A program made the position numbers and the translations under genes. Of a stretch of DNA of 64,000 nt, positions 1-7,655 are shown one piece after another. The notes under the pieces were generated by a model. The model was given only the letters and a program-made list of their open reading frames with translations. It made no database searches and was not told the DNA's origin. The DNA comes from G963674955 sp963674955 (GTDB taxonomy: Bacteria > Desulfobacterota > Desulfovibrionia > Desulfovibrionales > Desulfovibrionaceae). How positions within the stretch are numbered: position 1 is the stretch's first letter; the number at the start of each line of letters is the position of its first letter. The DNA lies in assembly GCA_963674955.2 (NCBI GenBank), contig CAXXKR010000001.1, forward strand, positions 372,001 to 436,000, given 5' to 3'.

Positions 1-2
1 CC

Positions 3-449
3 ATCGGCTATGGCAAGCAGGGCTACGAGTTTGTCCTCAAGTGCGACTCTCGGACTCCAAAGGTCCGCGGCGATGTCGAAATGGTCAAGCAGTGCCTGGT
101 GAATCTGATCAAGAATTCCATCGAGGCCATGCCGGACGGCGGGCCGATAACCGTTTCGTCGGGCATTGACGGGACGTTTGTCTATCTCAGGGTCGAGGAT
201 CGCGGCCTGGGCATGTCGGAAAAGGATCTGGAAAAGGTCTTCAGCCCTTTCTACACCACAAAGGAAAAGGGCTGCGGCCTCGGCTTGGCCATGATCAAGA
301 AGATCGTGGAGGATTACGGCGGAGAGATCGACATCAAGAGCAGGCTGGACAGGGGAACAGTGGTGACCATGCGCCTGCCGCCCGTTCTGGCCGTGGACCC
401 GGAACTGAGAAGTTCCCAGGAGATAGCCGAAACCAGCGAGATGGAATAG
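3..449 (+). CDS. Sensor histidine kinase, C-terminal part (5' end outside window)
   Basis: The reading frame is open to the left edge, so only about the last 148 residues are present. They form a GHKL ATPase domain. An N box (NLIKNSIEAMP), a G1 box (VEDRGLGMS), an F box (FSPFYTTKEKG) and a G2 box (GCGLGLAMIKKIVEDYGG) occur in the normal order. This half binds ATP and phosphorylates a histidine in the missing part. The sensor domain cannot be seen, so the stimulus is unknown. It converges on the response regulator on the opposite strand with 2 bases between the stops, so it is probably not that regulator's partner, which lies next to its own kinase. Confidence 0.9.
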   Translation: MGYGKQGYEFVLKCDSRTPKVRGDVEMVKQCLVNLIKNSIEAMPDGGPITVSSGIDGTFVYLRVEDRGLGMSEKDLEKVFSPFYTTKEKGCGLGLAMIKKIVEDYGGEIDIKSRLDRGTVVTMRLPPVLAVDPELRSSQEIAETSEME

Positions 450-451
450 GC

Positions 452-1813
452 CTAGGAAAGCTCGTATTTCTTGAGCTTGTTGTGCAGGGTGGCCCTGGTT
501 ATTCCAAGGCTTCGCGCCGCCTCGCTCTTGTTGCCGCCCGTTGAGGCCAGGGTTTCGGCTATTGCCCTTTTTTCCATGTCTTCAAGGGACATTCCCGCCA
601 AGTCCGTTGCCGGGACGGTTTCTCCGGCCCCGTCATTTTCCGCCAGATTCATGGGCAGTTCCCTTTCAGTGACGTAGCCGCCCCGGGCCAGGATCACGGA
701 ACGCTCGATGGCGTTTTCCAGTTCCCGCACGTTGCCCGGCCAGTCGTGGTTGAGCAGCATGTCCATGGCCTTGGGCGAGAGTCCTTTCAAGTCTTTGCCG
801 TTGCGCTTGCCGTAGATTTCGATGAAGTGCTTGGCCAGCTCCGGTATGTCCTCCCTGCGCTCGCGCAGGGGCGGGGCCTTGATGCTGATGACGTTCAGTC
901 GGTAATAGAGGTCTTCCCTGAATCGTCCGGCCAGGACCTCGTCCTCCAGGTTCCTGTTGGTGGCCGCGATGATGCGCACGTCAACGGGCAGGGGCATGTC
1001 CCCTCCGACCCTTTGTATCTCCCGCTCCTGAATGGCCCTGAGCAGCTTGGCCTGGATGGGTTGCGGTATTTCCCCTATCTCGTCCAGGAAGAGGGTGCCC
1101 TTGTTGGCCAGCATGAACCGGCCTTCGCGCCGCTTGTCCGCCCCGGTGAACGCGCCTTTTTCGTGGCCGAACAGTTCCGATTCCAGCAGGGTCTCGGAAA
1201 GGGCCGCGCAGTTCACGGCCACCAGGGGTTTGTCCCGGCGGGGGCTGTTCAAGTGTATGGCCTTGGCTATCATCTCCTTGCCCGTTCCGGATTCGCCCGT
1301 GACCAGCACCGTGGCCTCGGAGGGCGCGACGGTGGCGATCATTTCCATGAGTTCGCGCATGGCCTTGCATTTGCCGATCATGTTCACGGACCTGAAGCCG
1401 TCGGGCAGTTGCTGCCTGAGGGCCTGGTTTTCTGTTTCCAGGCGGGTGTGGTCCAGGGCCCTTTCCAGGGTGAACTTGAGGGCGTCGAAATCCAGGGGCT
1501 TGGTCAGGTAGTCGTAGGCACCGGCCTTGATGGCCGAGACCGCCGCCTCCACCGAGGAATAGGCGGTCATGATCAGCACGGGCACGGCCGGGTTGTATTC
1601 CTTTATTTCCCGCAGTGCTGAAATGCCGTCCATGACGGCCATGCGCACGTCCATGAGCACGGCGTCAAAGGGCGTCTTCCTGACAGCTTCCACGGCCTCG
1701 GCTCCGTCTTCGGCCTTGCTGACCTCAAACCCCCAGCCCGATATGAGGGTGGAGAGCATGGACAGGTGTCCGGAATCGTCGTCAACTATGAGTATGCAGG
1801 GGCCGTGGGCCAT
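452..1813 (-). CDS. Sigma-54-dependent response regulator (NtrC/ZraR type)
   Basis: A 453-residue bacterial enhancer-binding protein. The N-terminal receiver domain (about 1-120) has the acidic pocket DDD at 11-13 and the phospho-acceptor Asp55 in AVLMDVRM. The AAA+ domain (about 143-370) has Walker A GESGTGKE and the sigma-54 contact loop GAFTGA. A Fis-type helix-turn-helix ends the protein (NKSEAARSLGITRATLHNKL). It would bind upstream enhancers and open sigma-54 promoters by ATP hydrolysis. It lies 4 bases downstream of the kinase gene that ends at 1818, so the two form one operon. A near-consensus sigma-54 promoter stands before the divergent ZraP-like gene, which is the obvious target. 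ZraR is the closest family by context; the exact orthology is inference. Confidence 0.93.
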   Translation of the reverse strand: MAHGPCILIVDDDSGHLSMLSTLISGWGFEVSKAEDGAEAVEAVRKTPFDAVLMDVRMAVMDGISALREIKEYNPAVPVLIMTAYSSVEAAVSAIKAGAYDYLTKPLDFDALKFTLERALDHTRLETENQALRQQLPDGFRSVNMIGKCKAMRELMEMIATVAPSEATVLVTGESGTGKEMIAKAIHLNSPRRDKPLVAVNCAALSETLLESELFGHEKGAFTGADKRREGRFMLANKGTLFLDEIGEIPQPIQAKLLRAIQEREIQRVGGDMPLPVDVRIIAATNRNLEDEVLAGRFREDLYYRLNVISIKAPPLRERREDIPELAKHFIEIYGKRNGKDLKGLSPKAMDMLLNHDWPGNVRELENAIERSVILARGGYVTERELPMNLAENDGAGETVPATDLAGMSLEDMEKRAIAETLASTGGNKSEAARSLGITRATLHNKLKKYELS

Positions 1814-1817
1814 ATGG

Positions 1818-3242
1818 TCAACCTTCCTTGGGCAGTTTCATGGTCAGGCGGGCGCCCCGGCCCGGAGCGGAATCAACTTCCATGCTTCCCCCGTGGGCCT
1901 CCACGATCTTGCGCACAATGGACAGGCCCAGGCCGGAGCCGTCGGCCTTGGTGGTGAAATAGGGGTCGAAAATCTTGCCCAGGTCGTTTTCCCCGATGCC
2001 CGGCCCGGTGTCTTCCACCACCACGGCCAGCCGCTTGTGGCCGGGCGCGGTGCTCACGGTCAGCGTGCCGCCGTCCCGCATGGCCTGGATTGCGTTCAAG
2101 TGCATGTTCAAAAGGGCCTGGGTGATGCGGTCCGGGTCCACGTGGGCCTTGGGCAGTCCGGGATGGGGGTTGAATTCGACCTTGACGCCGCTGTGGCCGG
2201 CGTCGGGGCTCACCAGTTTTAGCGAACGGTCCACCAATTCGTTCAGGTCGGTGGGGCAGGGCTTTATTTCATAGGGCCGGGCCAGGTCCACCAGTTCGGA
2301 TATGACCCTGTCCAGCCTTTCGACTTCCGTGGCCATGATTTCGGCTGATTTGGAATCCTGGGAATCCGGGCTGAACTTGCTGCCGAAATAGGTCGCGTAG
2401 CCCTTGATGGAACTCAGGGGGTTTCGCACCTCGTGGGCAACTCCAGCGGCCAGTGATTCCACGGCCTCCAGCTTTTCGGTCTGCAGCTTGAGGCGCTCCT
2501 TGTACGACCGGATGTTCTGGGACCAGATGATGGCCATTATCCCTCCCAGCCCGAGGGTGAAAAGGACTGCGGCCAAAGCCACGCTGTTGCGGATGTCGGC
2601 GGCCTTGGCCCGTTCCATCGGAGCCATGTCCATGCCCACGAAGATGTAGAGGTCCATTCCGGACATGTCCTGGGGCGGCAGGCGGGGTCCGCAATCCTGG
2701 GAACTGAGGAACCCGGGGGGGGCGTGGGGCATGCGGCCCTGGTGCATCATGCCCTCGGAAAGGCGCGGCGGCCTGCCCAAAAGGGGCCTGAAGGTCTTGA
2801 AGACCATGAAGGAGGAGCCGCTGTCGCTTTGGACGACGCTCCATTTTTCATCCTTCTCCGGCTTCAGCCTTTGCAATTGTTTCCCGGAAAGAAATTGTCC
2901 GCCGATGAGCCTGGAATCGTTATGGGCCAGAATTTTTCCGTCTGTGGTGGTTACGGCGATGAAACGGATGTCCTCCTGGACCGCGCTTTCCTCGAGCAAA
3001 TGCTGAAGTTTGATCCCGGTCCGGAACATGCCGCGCATTCCCGTGCGCGCCCCGGCCTCAAGGGCGCGGATCAGCACGGCCCCCTTTTCGGAAAGAACCC
3101 TTGAAATGAACTCCTCCTCGCGGCTGATGTTGACTGCGGCCATGGCGGCCACCACCACGGCCAGCACTGCCGTGGCCGCGACCAGGGCCCAGGGCGAGGC
3201 ATAGGCCTTCAGTGATTGCGCCAGGGTTTTCTTGATTTTCAT
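1818..3242 (-). CDS. Membrane sensor histidine kinase, ZraS-like
   Basis: A 474-residue kinase with a membrane segment near residues 15-35, a periplasmic sensor region of about 170 residues, a second membrane segment (SVALAAVLFTLGLGGIMAI), an H box (VAHEVRNPLSSIKGYATYF) and a full ATPase domain (NMHLNAIQAM; VEDTGPGIG; GSGLGLSIVRKIVEAHGG). There is no HAMP or PAS domain. The start is taken at 3242 rather than the in-frame ATG at 3263 because AAAGGTGG lies just ahead of it and a plausible promoter would begin transcription downstream of 3263. The sensor is rich in Pro, Gly and Met (PPGFLSSQDCGPRLPPQDM), which may bind metal; that is inference. It is paired with the adjacent regulator and divergent from the ZraP-like gene. 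Confidence 0.88.
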   Translation of the reverse strand: MKIKKTLAQSLKAYASPWALVAATAVLAVVVAAMAAVNISREEEFISRVLSEKGAVLIRALEAGARTGMRGMFRTGIKLQHLLEESAVQEDIRFIAVTTTDGKILAHNDSRLIGGQFLSGKQLQRLKPEKDEKWSVVQSDSGSSFMVFKTFRPLLGRPPRLSEGMMHQGRMPHAPPGFLSSQDCGPRLPPQDMSGMDLYIFVGMDMAPMERAKAADIRNSVALAAVLFTLGLGGIMAIIWSQNIRSYKERLKLQTEKLEAVESLAAGVAHEVRNPLSSIKGYATYFGSKFSPDSQDSKSAEIMATEVERLDRVISELVDLARPYEIKPCPTDLNELVDRSLKLVSPDAGHSGVKVEFNPHPGLPKAHVDPDRITQALLNMHLNAIQAMRDGGTLTVSTAPGHKRLAVVVEDTGPGIGENDLGKIFDPYFTTKADGSGLGLSIVRKIVEAHGGSMEVDSAPGRGARLTMKLPKEG

Positions 3243-3260
3243 TTGTCCACCTTTCGTCTT

Positions 3261-3292
3261 CATGATTTAGATCATGTATAATTTTTTGTCAC
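3261..3292 (-). promoter_or_regulatory. Possible promoter and dyad for the kinase/regulator operon
   Basis: On the minus strand GTGACA (3287-3292) and TAAATC (3264-3269) are spaced by 17 bases. The second element sits in an inverted repeat, CATGAT-ttag-ATCATG (3261-3276), which could bind a regulator. The match to a sigma-70 promoter is only fair. Confidence 0.3.
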
Positions 3293-3410
3293 CTTCCGGG
3301 ACGGACTGTATCAATTTAATACGAATGCGTTGCACTTGTTCTTTTGCATCACCGAGGAATAATTTTTTTATATCCTTTTATATCTGCATATTAAGCAACA
3401 ATTTCAACTT

Positions 3411-3426
3411 TGGCACGTGGGTTGCT
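3411..3426 (+). promoter_or_regulatory. Sigma-54 promoter of the ZraP-like gene
   Basis: TGGCACGTGGGTTGCT matches the sigma-54 consensus TGGCACG-N4-TTGCW at every fixed position. It lies 53 bases upstream of the ZraP-like start codon on the same strand. Transcription should begin about 12 bases after the TTGC element. The adjacent regulator is a sigma-54 activator, so the pairing is coherent. Enhancer sites would be expected within 3270-3400. Confidence 0.88.
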
Positions 3427-3478
3427 CATATGGAGTTACGCAAAGATTGAACCATTAAAACCCGATTGGAGGGAAATC

Positions 3479-3961
3479 ATGAAGAGAAATATCATTGCAT
3501 TGGTTGCGGTCCTGACTCTGCTTGTCGCAGCAACGGCTTTCGCCGGTCCCGGCCAGGGTCGAGGACAAGGTCCCTGCGGCGGCGGACAGGTCTACCAGTC
3601 CCTGACCCCCGAACAGCAGACCGCCATGGACGACATCATGGAAAAGCATCGCGAGGCCGTGCGGCCCCTGCACGAAAAGCTTTGGGCCAAGAACGCCGAA
3701 TTGAGAGCTCTTTCCGACAACCCCAATGTCCAGCCTTCCGAGATCAAGAGCCTTGTCGCCGAAATCGGCGAGCTCAGGTCCGATCTTTATGACGCGCGCC
3801 AGAAGATGGGCGACGAGATCGAAAAGAAGGTCGGCATCAAGTCCTTTGGCGGCCGCGGTTGCTCCGGCTTCGGAAGCGGCGGCGGCAACGGCATGGGTCG
3901 CGGACAGGGTCCCTGCGGCGGCGGCAACGGTCCCGGCATGGGTCGCGGCGGCAACTTCTAG
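3479..3961 (+). CDS. Exported ZraP-like metal-binding/stress protein
   Basis: A 160-residue precursor with a signal peptide (MKRNIIALVAVLTLLVAATAFA). The mature protein has a Gly-rich start, then a helical Spy/CpxP/ZraP-like core: LTPEQQTAMDDIMEKHREAVRPLHEKLWAKNAEL, a region known in this superfamily as LTxxQ. The segment RGQGPCGGG occurs twice, right after the signal peptide and again in the Gly/Met/Arg-rich tail. These copies carry Cys residues that may bind zinc or other metals (inference). GGAGGG at 3468-3473 supports the ATG at 3479; upstream in-frame starts would overlap the sigma-54 promoter. ZraP in enterobacteria is a periplasmic zinc-bound chaperone that represses its own two-component system, and the gene order here fits that circuit. 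Confidence 0.85.
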   Translation: MKRNIIALVAVLTLLVAATAFAGPGQGRGQGPCGGGQVYQSLTPEQQTAMDDIMEKHREAVRPLHEKLWAKNAELRALSDNPNVQPSEIKSLVAEIGELRSDLYDARQKMGDEIEKKVGIKSFGGRGCSGFGSGGGNGMGRGQGPCGGGNGPGMGRGGNF

Positions 3962-3997
3962 CTCCTTGAATCGATTGCAGGCATAGCCCATCAGACA

Positions 3998-4030
3998 GGG
4001 GAAGCGCCTCGGGCGCTTCCCCATTGTTTT
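3998..4030 (+). terminator. Rho-independent terminator after the ZraP-like gene
   Basis: An 11-bp perfect stem GGGGAAGCGCC / GGCGCTTCCCC with a TCG loop lies 37 bases after the stop and is followed by ATTGTTTT. Confidence 0.85.
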
Positions 4031-4063
4031 CCGCACATATATTTCATCCGCCTCACTCCTTAA

Positions 4064-4145
4064 GCCGCCCCGTTCCCCTAGGCGAAAGCCGCTTCCTCTT
4101 TTCCGGGGGGAAGCCACTCTTCACGGGAACGGGGCGGCCATTTTA
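4064..4145 (+). repeat. Long-range inverted repeat, possible second terminator
   Basis: GCCGCCCCGTTCCC (4064-4077) and its exact complement (4125-4138) enclose a 47-base loop, and the second arm is followed closely by TTTTAATTG. It lies between the first terminator and the next gene. It could be a large terminator or a structured leader for the small membrane protein that follows. Confidence 0.5.
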
Positions 4146-4230
4146 ATTGAAAAAACAGTGGAAAGCCCGTATTGCCAAGATGGCGCCGGGCGGTTCCGGT
4201 GGCCGCAAACAAGAAAGCGGAGTCGTTGGA

Positions 4231-4557
4231 ATGGAAGAAGTGAGCATTGGACTGAAGCGCAAAATCGTACTGATTCATCTTTTTCTGACCAGCACCTTTT
4301 TCGCCTTTTCCCTCTTCGTCTGGGTCTTCACCATCGGTCCCGTGTACAAGGGACTCATGCTTGCGCCCAATGCCCTGAACATCGTTTCAGGAGTTCTTTT
4401 CACCGTCTATGCCCCGCTGGTGGTCTTCTCGCAGCTCAGGGCCTGGCGCTTCTACGGCCGGGACGAACTTGGCAGGAGCATGGTCTTTGCCTTCCTGCCC
4501 ATAACCATTTGGGTGCTTTTTCTTGTCCTGCACAGCCTGAACGTGAAAATCATCTGA
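4231..4557 (+). CDS. Small membrane protein of unknown function
   Basis: A 108-residue protein with three predicted membrane helices: IVLIHLFLTSTFFAFSLFVWVF, an ALNIVSGVLFTVYAPLVVFS stretch, and MVFAFLPITIWVLFLVLHSL. The ATG at 4231 is preferred because GGAG lies 8 bases before it and the translation upstream of it looks random. I recognise no family. The next gene starts 16 bases later on the same strand and encodes an exported haem-bearing beta-propeller, so the two are probably co-transcribed and the membrane protein may anchor or serve that partner. Confidence 0.65.
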   Translation: MEEVSIGLKRKIVLIHLFLTSTFFAFSLFVWVFTIGPVYKGLMLAPNALNIVSGVLFTVYAPLVVFSQLRAWRFYGRDELGRSMVFAFLPITIWVLFLVLHSLNVKII

Positions 4558-4573
4558 TTCAGGAGAAAGAGGC

Positions 4574-6136
4574 ATGCGAAAGTTTTGGCCGGTAATGGCG
4601 TTTCTGGTCTTTTTCGCGGTCCCGTCCTGCTTGGCCTTCGCCTCTGACCAGAGAGCGGACGACGAATATCAGCGCATCACCCGAAATTTTTCCAACAACC
4701 AAGGTTTGGCCCGGATCGAGATCGTGCAGCCTTTGGACATGGCCCTTTTTCCCCTGGACATGGCCTCGCCCCAGATTTCCTGGAAGGACGACACGCCGGG
4801 GGTCGTTTCCTGGCTGGCCGCCATCGAGACAGAGGGAAATGGTCCCGCCTGCTCCTTGACCACTGAAAATAAATGGTATCCCGACAAGGAGGAATGGGAG
4901 GCCGTCAAGTCCGCGTCCACTGACGCCCCGGCCCGCGTGGTTCTGTTCGGCCTGGACCAGTCCGGACGACCCTTGTCCCGGGGGGGGGCGGCTTTCCGCA
5001 CATCGCCCGACCCGGTGTGCGACGCCGTGCTCTGGCGTCAGGTGGGGCCAGAGCTGACCACCGACCCACGCATATATTCCAAGCTCAAATGGCGGCTGGG
5101 AGACATCTCCTCCTATGAAGAGCCGCGTCTCATAATGCGGAACCTGCCGGTCTGCGCCAGCTGCCACATGGTCACGCCGGACGGCGGGATGTTCAGCATG
5201 GAGATCGATTATCAGGGGGACAAGGGCGCGCAGGCCGTGACTGAAATTCGTCCGGACATGGAACTTTCGGACCTGGATTTCATGTTTTGGAGCGATTTTC
5301 CCCGTCCCGAGGCGTTCGGCAGGGCCTTGGGCCTGTTCGGCAAGCTGTCGCCCAAAGGCGACTATGTGGCGGCCACTGTCCATGAGAAACTGCTTGGCGT
5401 GAGCACCAGCGAAGAACGTTACAGCCAGCTTTTCCTGGTCACCAGGGGCAAGATCGGCCTCTACTTGACGCGCACAGAAGAGTTCTGGCTTTTGCCGGGC
5501 GCGGACCGGGAAGATATGATCCAGACCGACCCTTCCTGGAGCCCGGACCAGAGTGAGCTGGTCTTCGCGGCAGCAGCGGTTGACGAGGGCCTTGTCCGGG
5601 ACGTGGAGGCCGGACTGGTGCCCAACGGCACCCAGACCATCCACCAGCTCAATGAGAAATACGCCATCAAATACGATCTTTACAGGCTGACTTTCAATCA
5701 GGGCAAAGGCGGCAGGCCCGAACCCCTGAAGGGCGCCTGCGACAACGGCTTCAGCAATTATTTCGCCCGCTATTCGCCAGACGGCAAATGGATCGTCTTC
5801 ACCAGGAGCGCCACGGGCATCATGCTTCAGCCCGGCAGCCGCTTGTTCATAATCCCGGCAAAGGGCGGCAAGGCCAGGGAGATGAATTGCAACCTGCCGG
5901 AATTCAATTCCTGGCACAGCTGGTCGTCAAACGGCCGCTGGCTGCTGTTCAGTTCCAAGGCCAACACGCAGTATACCGAGATTTTTCTGACCCACATCGA
6001 CGAACAGGGGCAGGACAGCCCGCCCGTGCTCCTTTCCCGTTTCAAGGAAGAGGGCTATGCGGCCAACGTGCCGGAGTTCGTAAACATAAAGCCGGATTCC
6101 CTCAGGGAAATCCGGCTTTCGGAAGATCGGCAGTAA
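4574..6136 (+). CDS. Exported beta-propeller protein with one haem c motif
   Basis: A 520-residue precursor with a signal peptide (MRKFWPVMAFLVFFAVPSCLAFA). Around residue 195 lies CASCH, a single c-type haem attachment motif, followed by VTPDGGMFSMEIDY. The C-terminal half holds TolB/PD40-type strands (DPSWSPDQSELVFAAAA; ARYSPDGKWIVFTRS; SWHSWSSNGRWLLFSSKA), which suggests a propeller. It should be a periplasmic redox or binding protein; the partner is not evident. AGGAGAAAGAGGC precedes the start. It converges on the exported-protein run on the opposite strand with only 7 bases between stops. The length and motif order recall the WD40-like cytochromes of deltaproteobacteria, recognised from memory rather than by search. 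Confidence 0.75.
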   Translation: MRKFWPVMAFLVFFAVPSCLAFASDQRADDEYQRITRNFSNNQGLARIEIVQPLDMALFPLDMASPQISWKDDTPGVVSWLAAIETEGNGPACSLTTENKWYPDKEEWEAVKSASTDAPARVVLFGLDQSGRPLSRGGAAFRTSPDPVCDAVLWRQVGPELTTDPRIYSKLKWRLGDISSYEEPRLIMRNLPVCASCHMVTPDGGMFSMEIDYQGDKGAQAVTEIRPDMELSDLDFMFWSDFPRPEAFGRALGLFGKLSPKGDYVAATVHEKLLGVSTSEERYSQLFLVTRGKIGLYLTRTEEFWLLPGADREDMIQTDPSWSPDQSELVFAAAAVDEGLVRDVEAGLVPNGTQTIHQLNEKYAIKYDLYRLTFNQGKGGRPEPLKGACDNGFSNYFARYSPDGKWIVFTRSATGIMLQPGSRLFIIPAKGGKAREMNCNLPEFNSWHSWSSNGRWLLFSSKANTQYTEIFLTHIDEQGQDSPPVLLSRFKEEGYAANVPEFVNIKPDSLREIRLSEDRQ

Positions 6137-6143
6137 TCGCTTT

Positions 6144-7001
6144 TTATTTGTTTCCGAACTGGCCCACCAGCTTCTTGGCCCGCTTGTCCTGGGGCACATC
6201 GGAACCCGGCGTGTAGTAGATGTTGATGTAGAATACGTTCTTGGAGCTTTCCAAAGTCATCTTGCCCCCGGCCACGCCCACTCGATAACCTTGGTAGTCC
6301 AGGTAGTCGGTGTCGGCGATGGACTTGGTGGGCCGTTTTTCGTCCTGTTTCCTGGAGGCTATGACGTCCAGCTTGGCGTCGGGCGCGATGCGGTCCAGGC
6401 AGAAGACGAAGACGTAATAGTAATTGGGCCGTTTGCTGGTCTCGCCGCGTCCCACCGCGTTGTTCACGGCGAAGGTGAACAGCTTTTCCCAGGAGTCGTA
6501 GATGCCCTGTCCCGCGTTCTTAACCGTTTCCCTGTCGACGAAGATCACGCCTACGCGGGGGTTGGGCGGGGAATAGGGCTCGGCCAGCGAGTCGAGGATG
6601 GTTATCTCGCCATCGTCGGAAACCCTGTACTTGGCCATGAAAGCCACTGAAGCTGCACGCTGGTATTCGTCCTGAAACTGCATGGCCCCGCGGGCCATGA
6701 TGGCGGTCCGGTCTTCCTGCAGAAGCCCGTAGTCGGAGTAGTCGATGCGGGCCACGATGAAGCCCGGATAGGCGAAGCCCGGTTCGCGCAACTGGTGGCG
6801 TCCGGCGGGGTCGAATATGACCGCCCGTTCGGATTCCGGTTTTTGCCAGAGTTCGTGGGCGATGGAGGCCGTGACCAGTTCCAGGTCCGGGGTCAGCTGG
6901 ACCTCGGTTGACTGCGGGGCCGGCTGCTGGGCCGGGGCAATGTTCGAAAACCCGGTGACCGCCGCAAGCAGGAGGGCCGCAATGAGGATGTGTTTTTTCA
7001 T
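6144..7001 (-). CDS. Exported protein of unknown function (last of the FHA-ABC run)
   Basis: A 285-residue precursor with a signal peptide (MKKHILIAALLLAAVTGFSNIAPAQ). The mature part is mixed in secondary structure and has no Cys pair or metal motif that I recognise. It contains a Tyr-rich stretch (RPNYYYVFVFC) and ends in YTPGSDVPQDKRAKKLVGQFGNK. It is the last gene of a minus-strand run that starts with a zinc-ribbon membrane protein and a large FHA-ABC transporter, 15 bases after the previous gene. Position suggests a periplasmic part of that system. No function is claimed. Confidence 0.7.
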   Translation of the reverse strand: MKKHILIAALLLAAVTGFSNIAPAQQPAPQSTEVQLTPDLELVTASIAHELWQKPESERAVIFDPAGRHQLREPGFAYPGFIVARIDYSDYGLLQEDRTAIMARGAMQFQDEYQRAASVAFMAKYRVSDDGEITILDSLAEPYSPPNPRVGVIFVDRETVKNAGQGIYDSWEKLFTFAVNNAVGRGETSKRPNYYYVFVFCLDRIAPDAKLDVIASRKQDEKRPTKSIADTDYLDYQGYRVGVAGGKMTLESSKNVFYINIYYTPGSDVPQDKRAKKLVGQFGNK

Positions 7002-7016
7002 TGATGTCCCCCTGTC

Positions 7017-7577
7017 CTATTCATGTATGACAGTGCCGTAGGGAGTGACGTGGGTTCCCATGGGGCGGCTGTATGGCGATGGCGTCGACGAGGTGGTTCT
7101 CCGCCCGTTGAAAAGTGCGTTCTTGACCTTGGAATGTATGGAGTTGGGGTCCTGGAGCTTTACGCCGACCTTGGTCACGCCGATGATGCCCCTGATGGCC
7201 TTGACCCCCCAACCGGCGGGCGTGAACATCAGTCCCACCTGGCAGGCGCTTCCGGCCCTGTCGGTCCAGACGGCCACGGTTTCGAGGCCCGAGTAGATAT
7301 TGCCCCATGTCTCGTGCTTGATGCCCCATTTACCTATGCTGGGGTCGTGCTGGTGGCCTTCCGGCGTTTTGGGGTTGAACTTGGAAAAGGATTGCTTGTC
7401 CTGATCGCGGGGCGTGGTGTAGCCGCCGCCACCGTCGCCGCCGCCTCCGCCGCCTCCGCCTCCGCCACCGCCGCCCCCGTGGGCGCAGGCGGGTGTGGCC
7501 GCAAACATGGCTGAAAAAATGATGACCGCGACGGCAAGCGCGCAGCCTGCCAGGGCCGACTTGAGGTCATTGCTCAT
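7017..7577 (-). CDS. Exported poly-glycine protein of unknown function
   Basis: A 186-residue precursor. The signal peptide (LAGCALAVAVIIFSAMFAATPACA) is followed at once by His and a run of 14 Gly, one Asp and 4 more Gly. The rest is a basic, hydrophilic domain of about 120 residues (QVGLMFTPAGWGVKAIRGI is its only hydrophobic part) ending in a Ser/Thr/Pro-rich tail. The family is not recognised. The Gly run is encoded by repeated GGX codons and could vary in length by slippage. It sits third among the four exported proteins behind the FHA-ABC transporter gene. Confidence 0.65.
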   Translation of the reverse strand: MSNDLKSALAGCALAVAVIIFSAMFAATPACAHGGGGGGGGGGGGGGDGGGGYTTPRDQDKQSFSKFNPKTPEGHQHDPSIGKWGIKHETWGNIYSGLETVAVWTDRAGSACQVGLMFTPAGWGVKAIRGIIGVTKVGVKLQDPNSIHSKVKNALFNGRRTTSSTPSPYSRPMGTHVTPYGTVIHE

Positions 7578-7655
7578 GATCTACCCCCCCTGGGTTGAAT
7601 CCGGCCAGGAGCCGGAGACTGGAGTCAACGCGAAAACAGTATGACCGAAACCGGC

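Noticed and set aside
746..1621. Long plus-strand frame inside the response-regulator gene
   Set aside because: It is antisense to a gene with complete receiver, AAA+ and helix-turn-helix motifs; its own translation has no domain and is biased in Gly, Val and His as GC-rich shadows are.
3427..3445. ACGCAAAG string suggesting a cyclic-di-GMP riboswitch
   Set aside because: It lies in a leader of about 40 bases after a sigma-54 promoter; the rest of the GEMM core and its stems are missing.
4559..5917. 452-codon minus-strand frame across the haem beta-propeller gene
   Set aside because: No signal, domain or ribosome site, while the plus-strand gene has a signal peptide, CASCH and propeller repeats.
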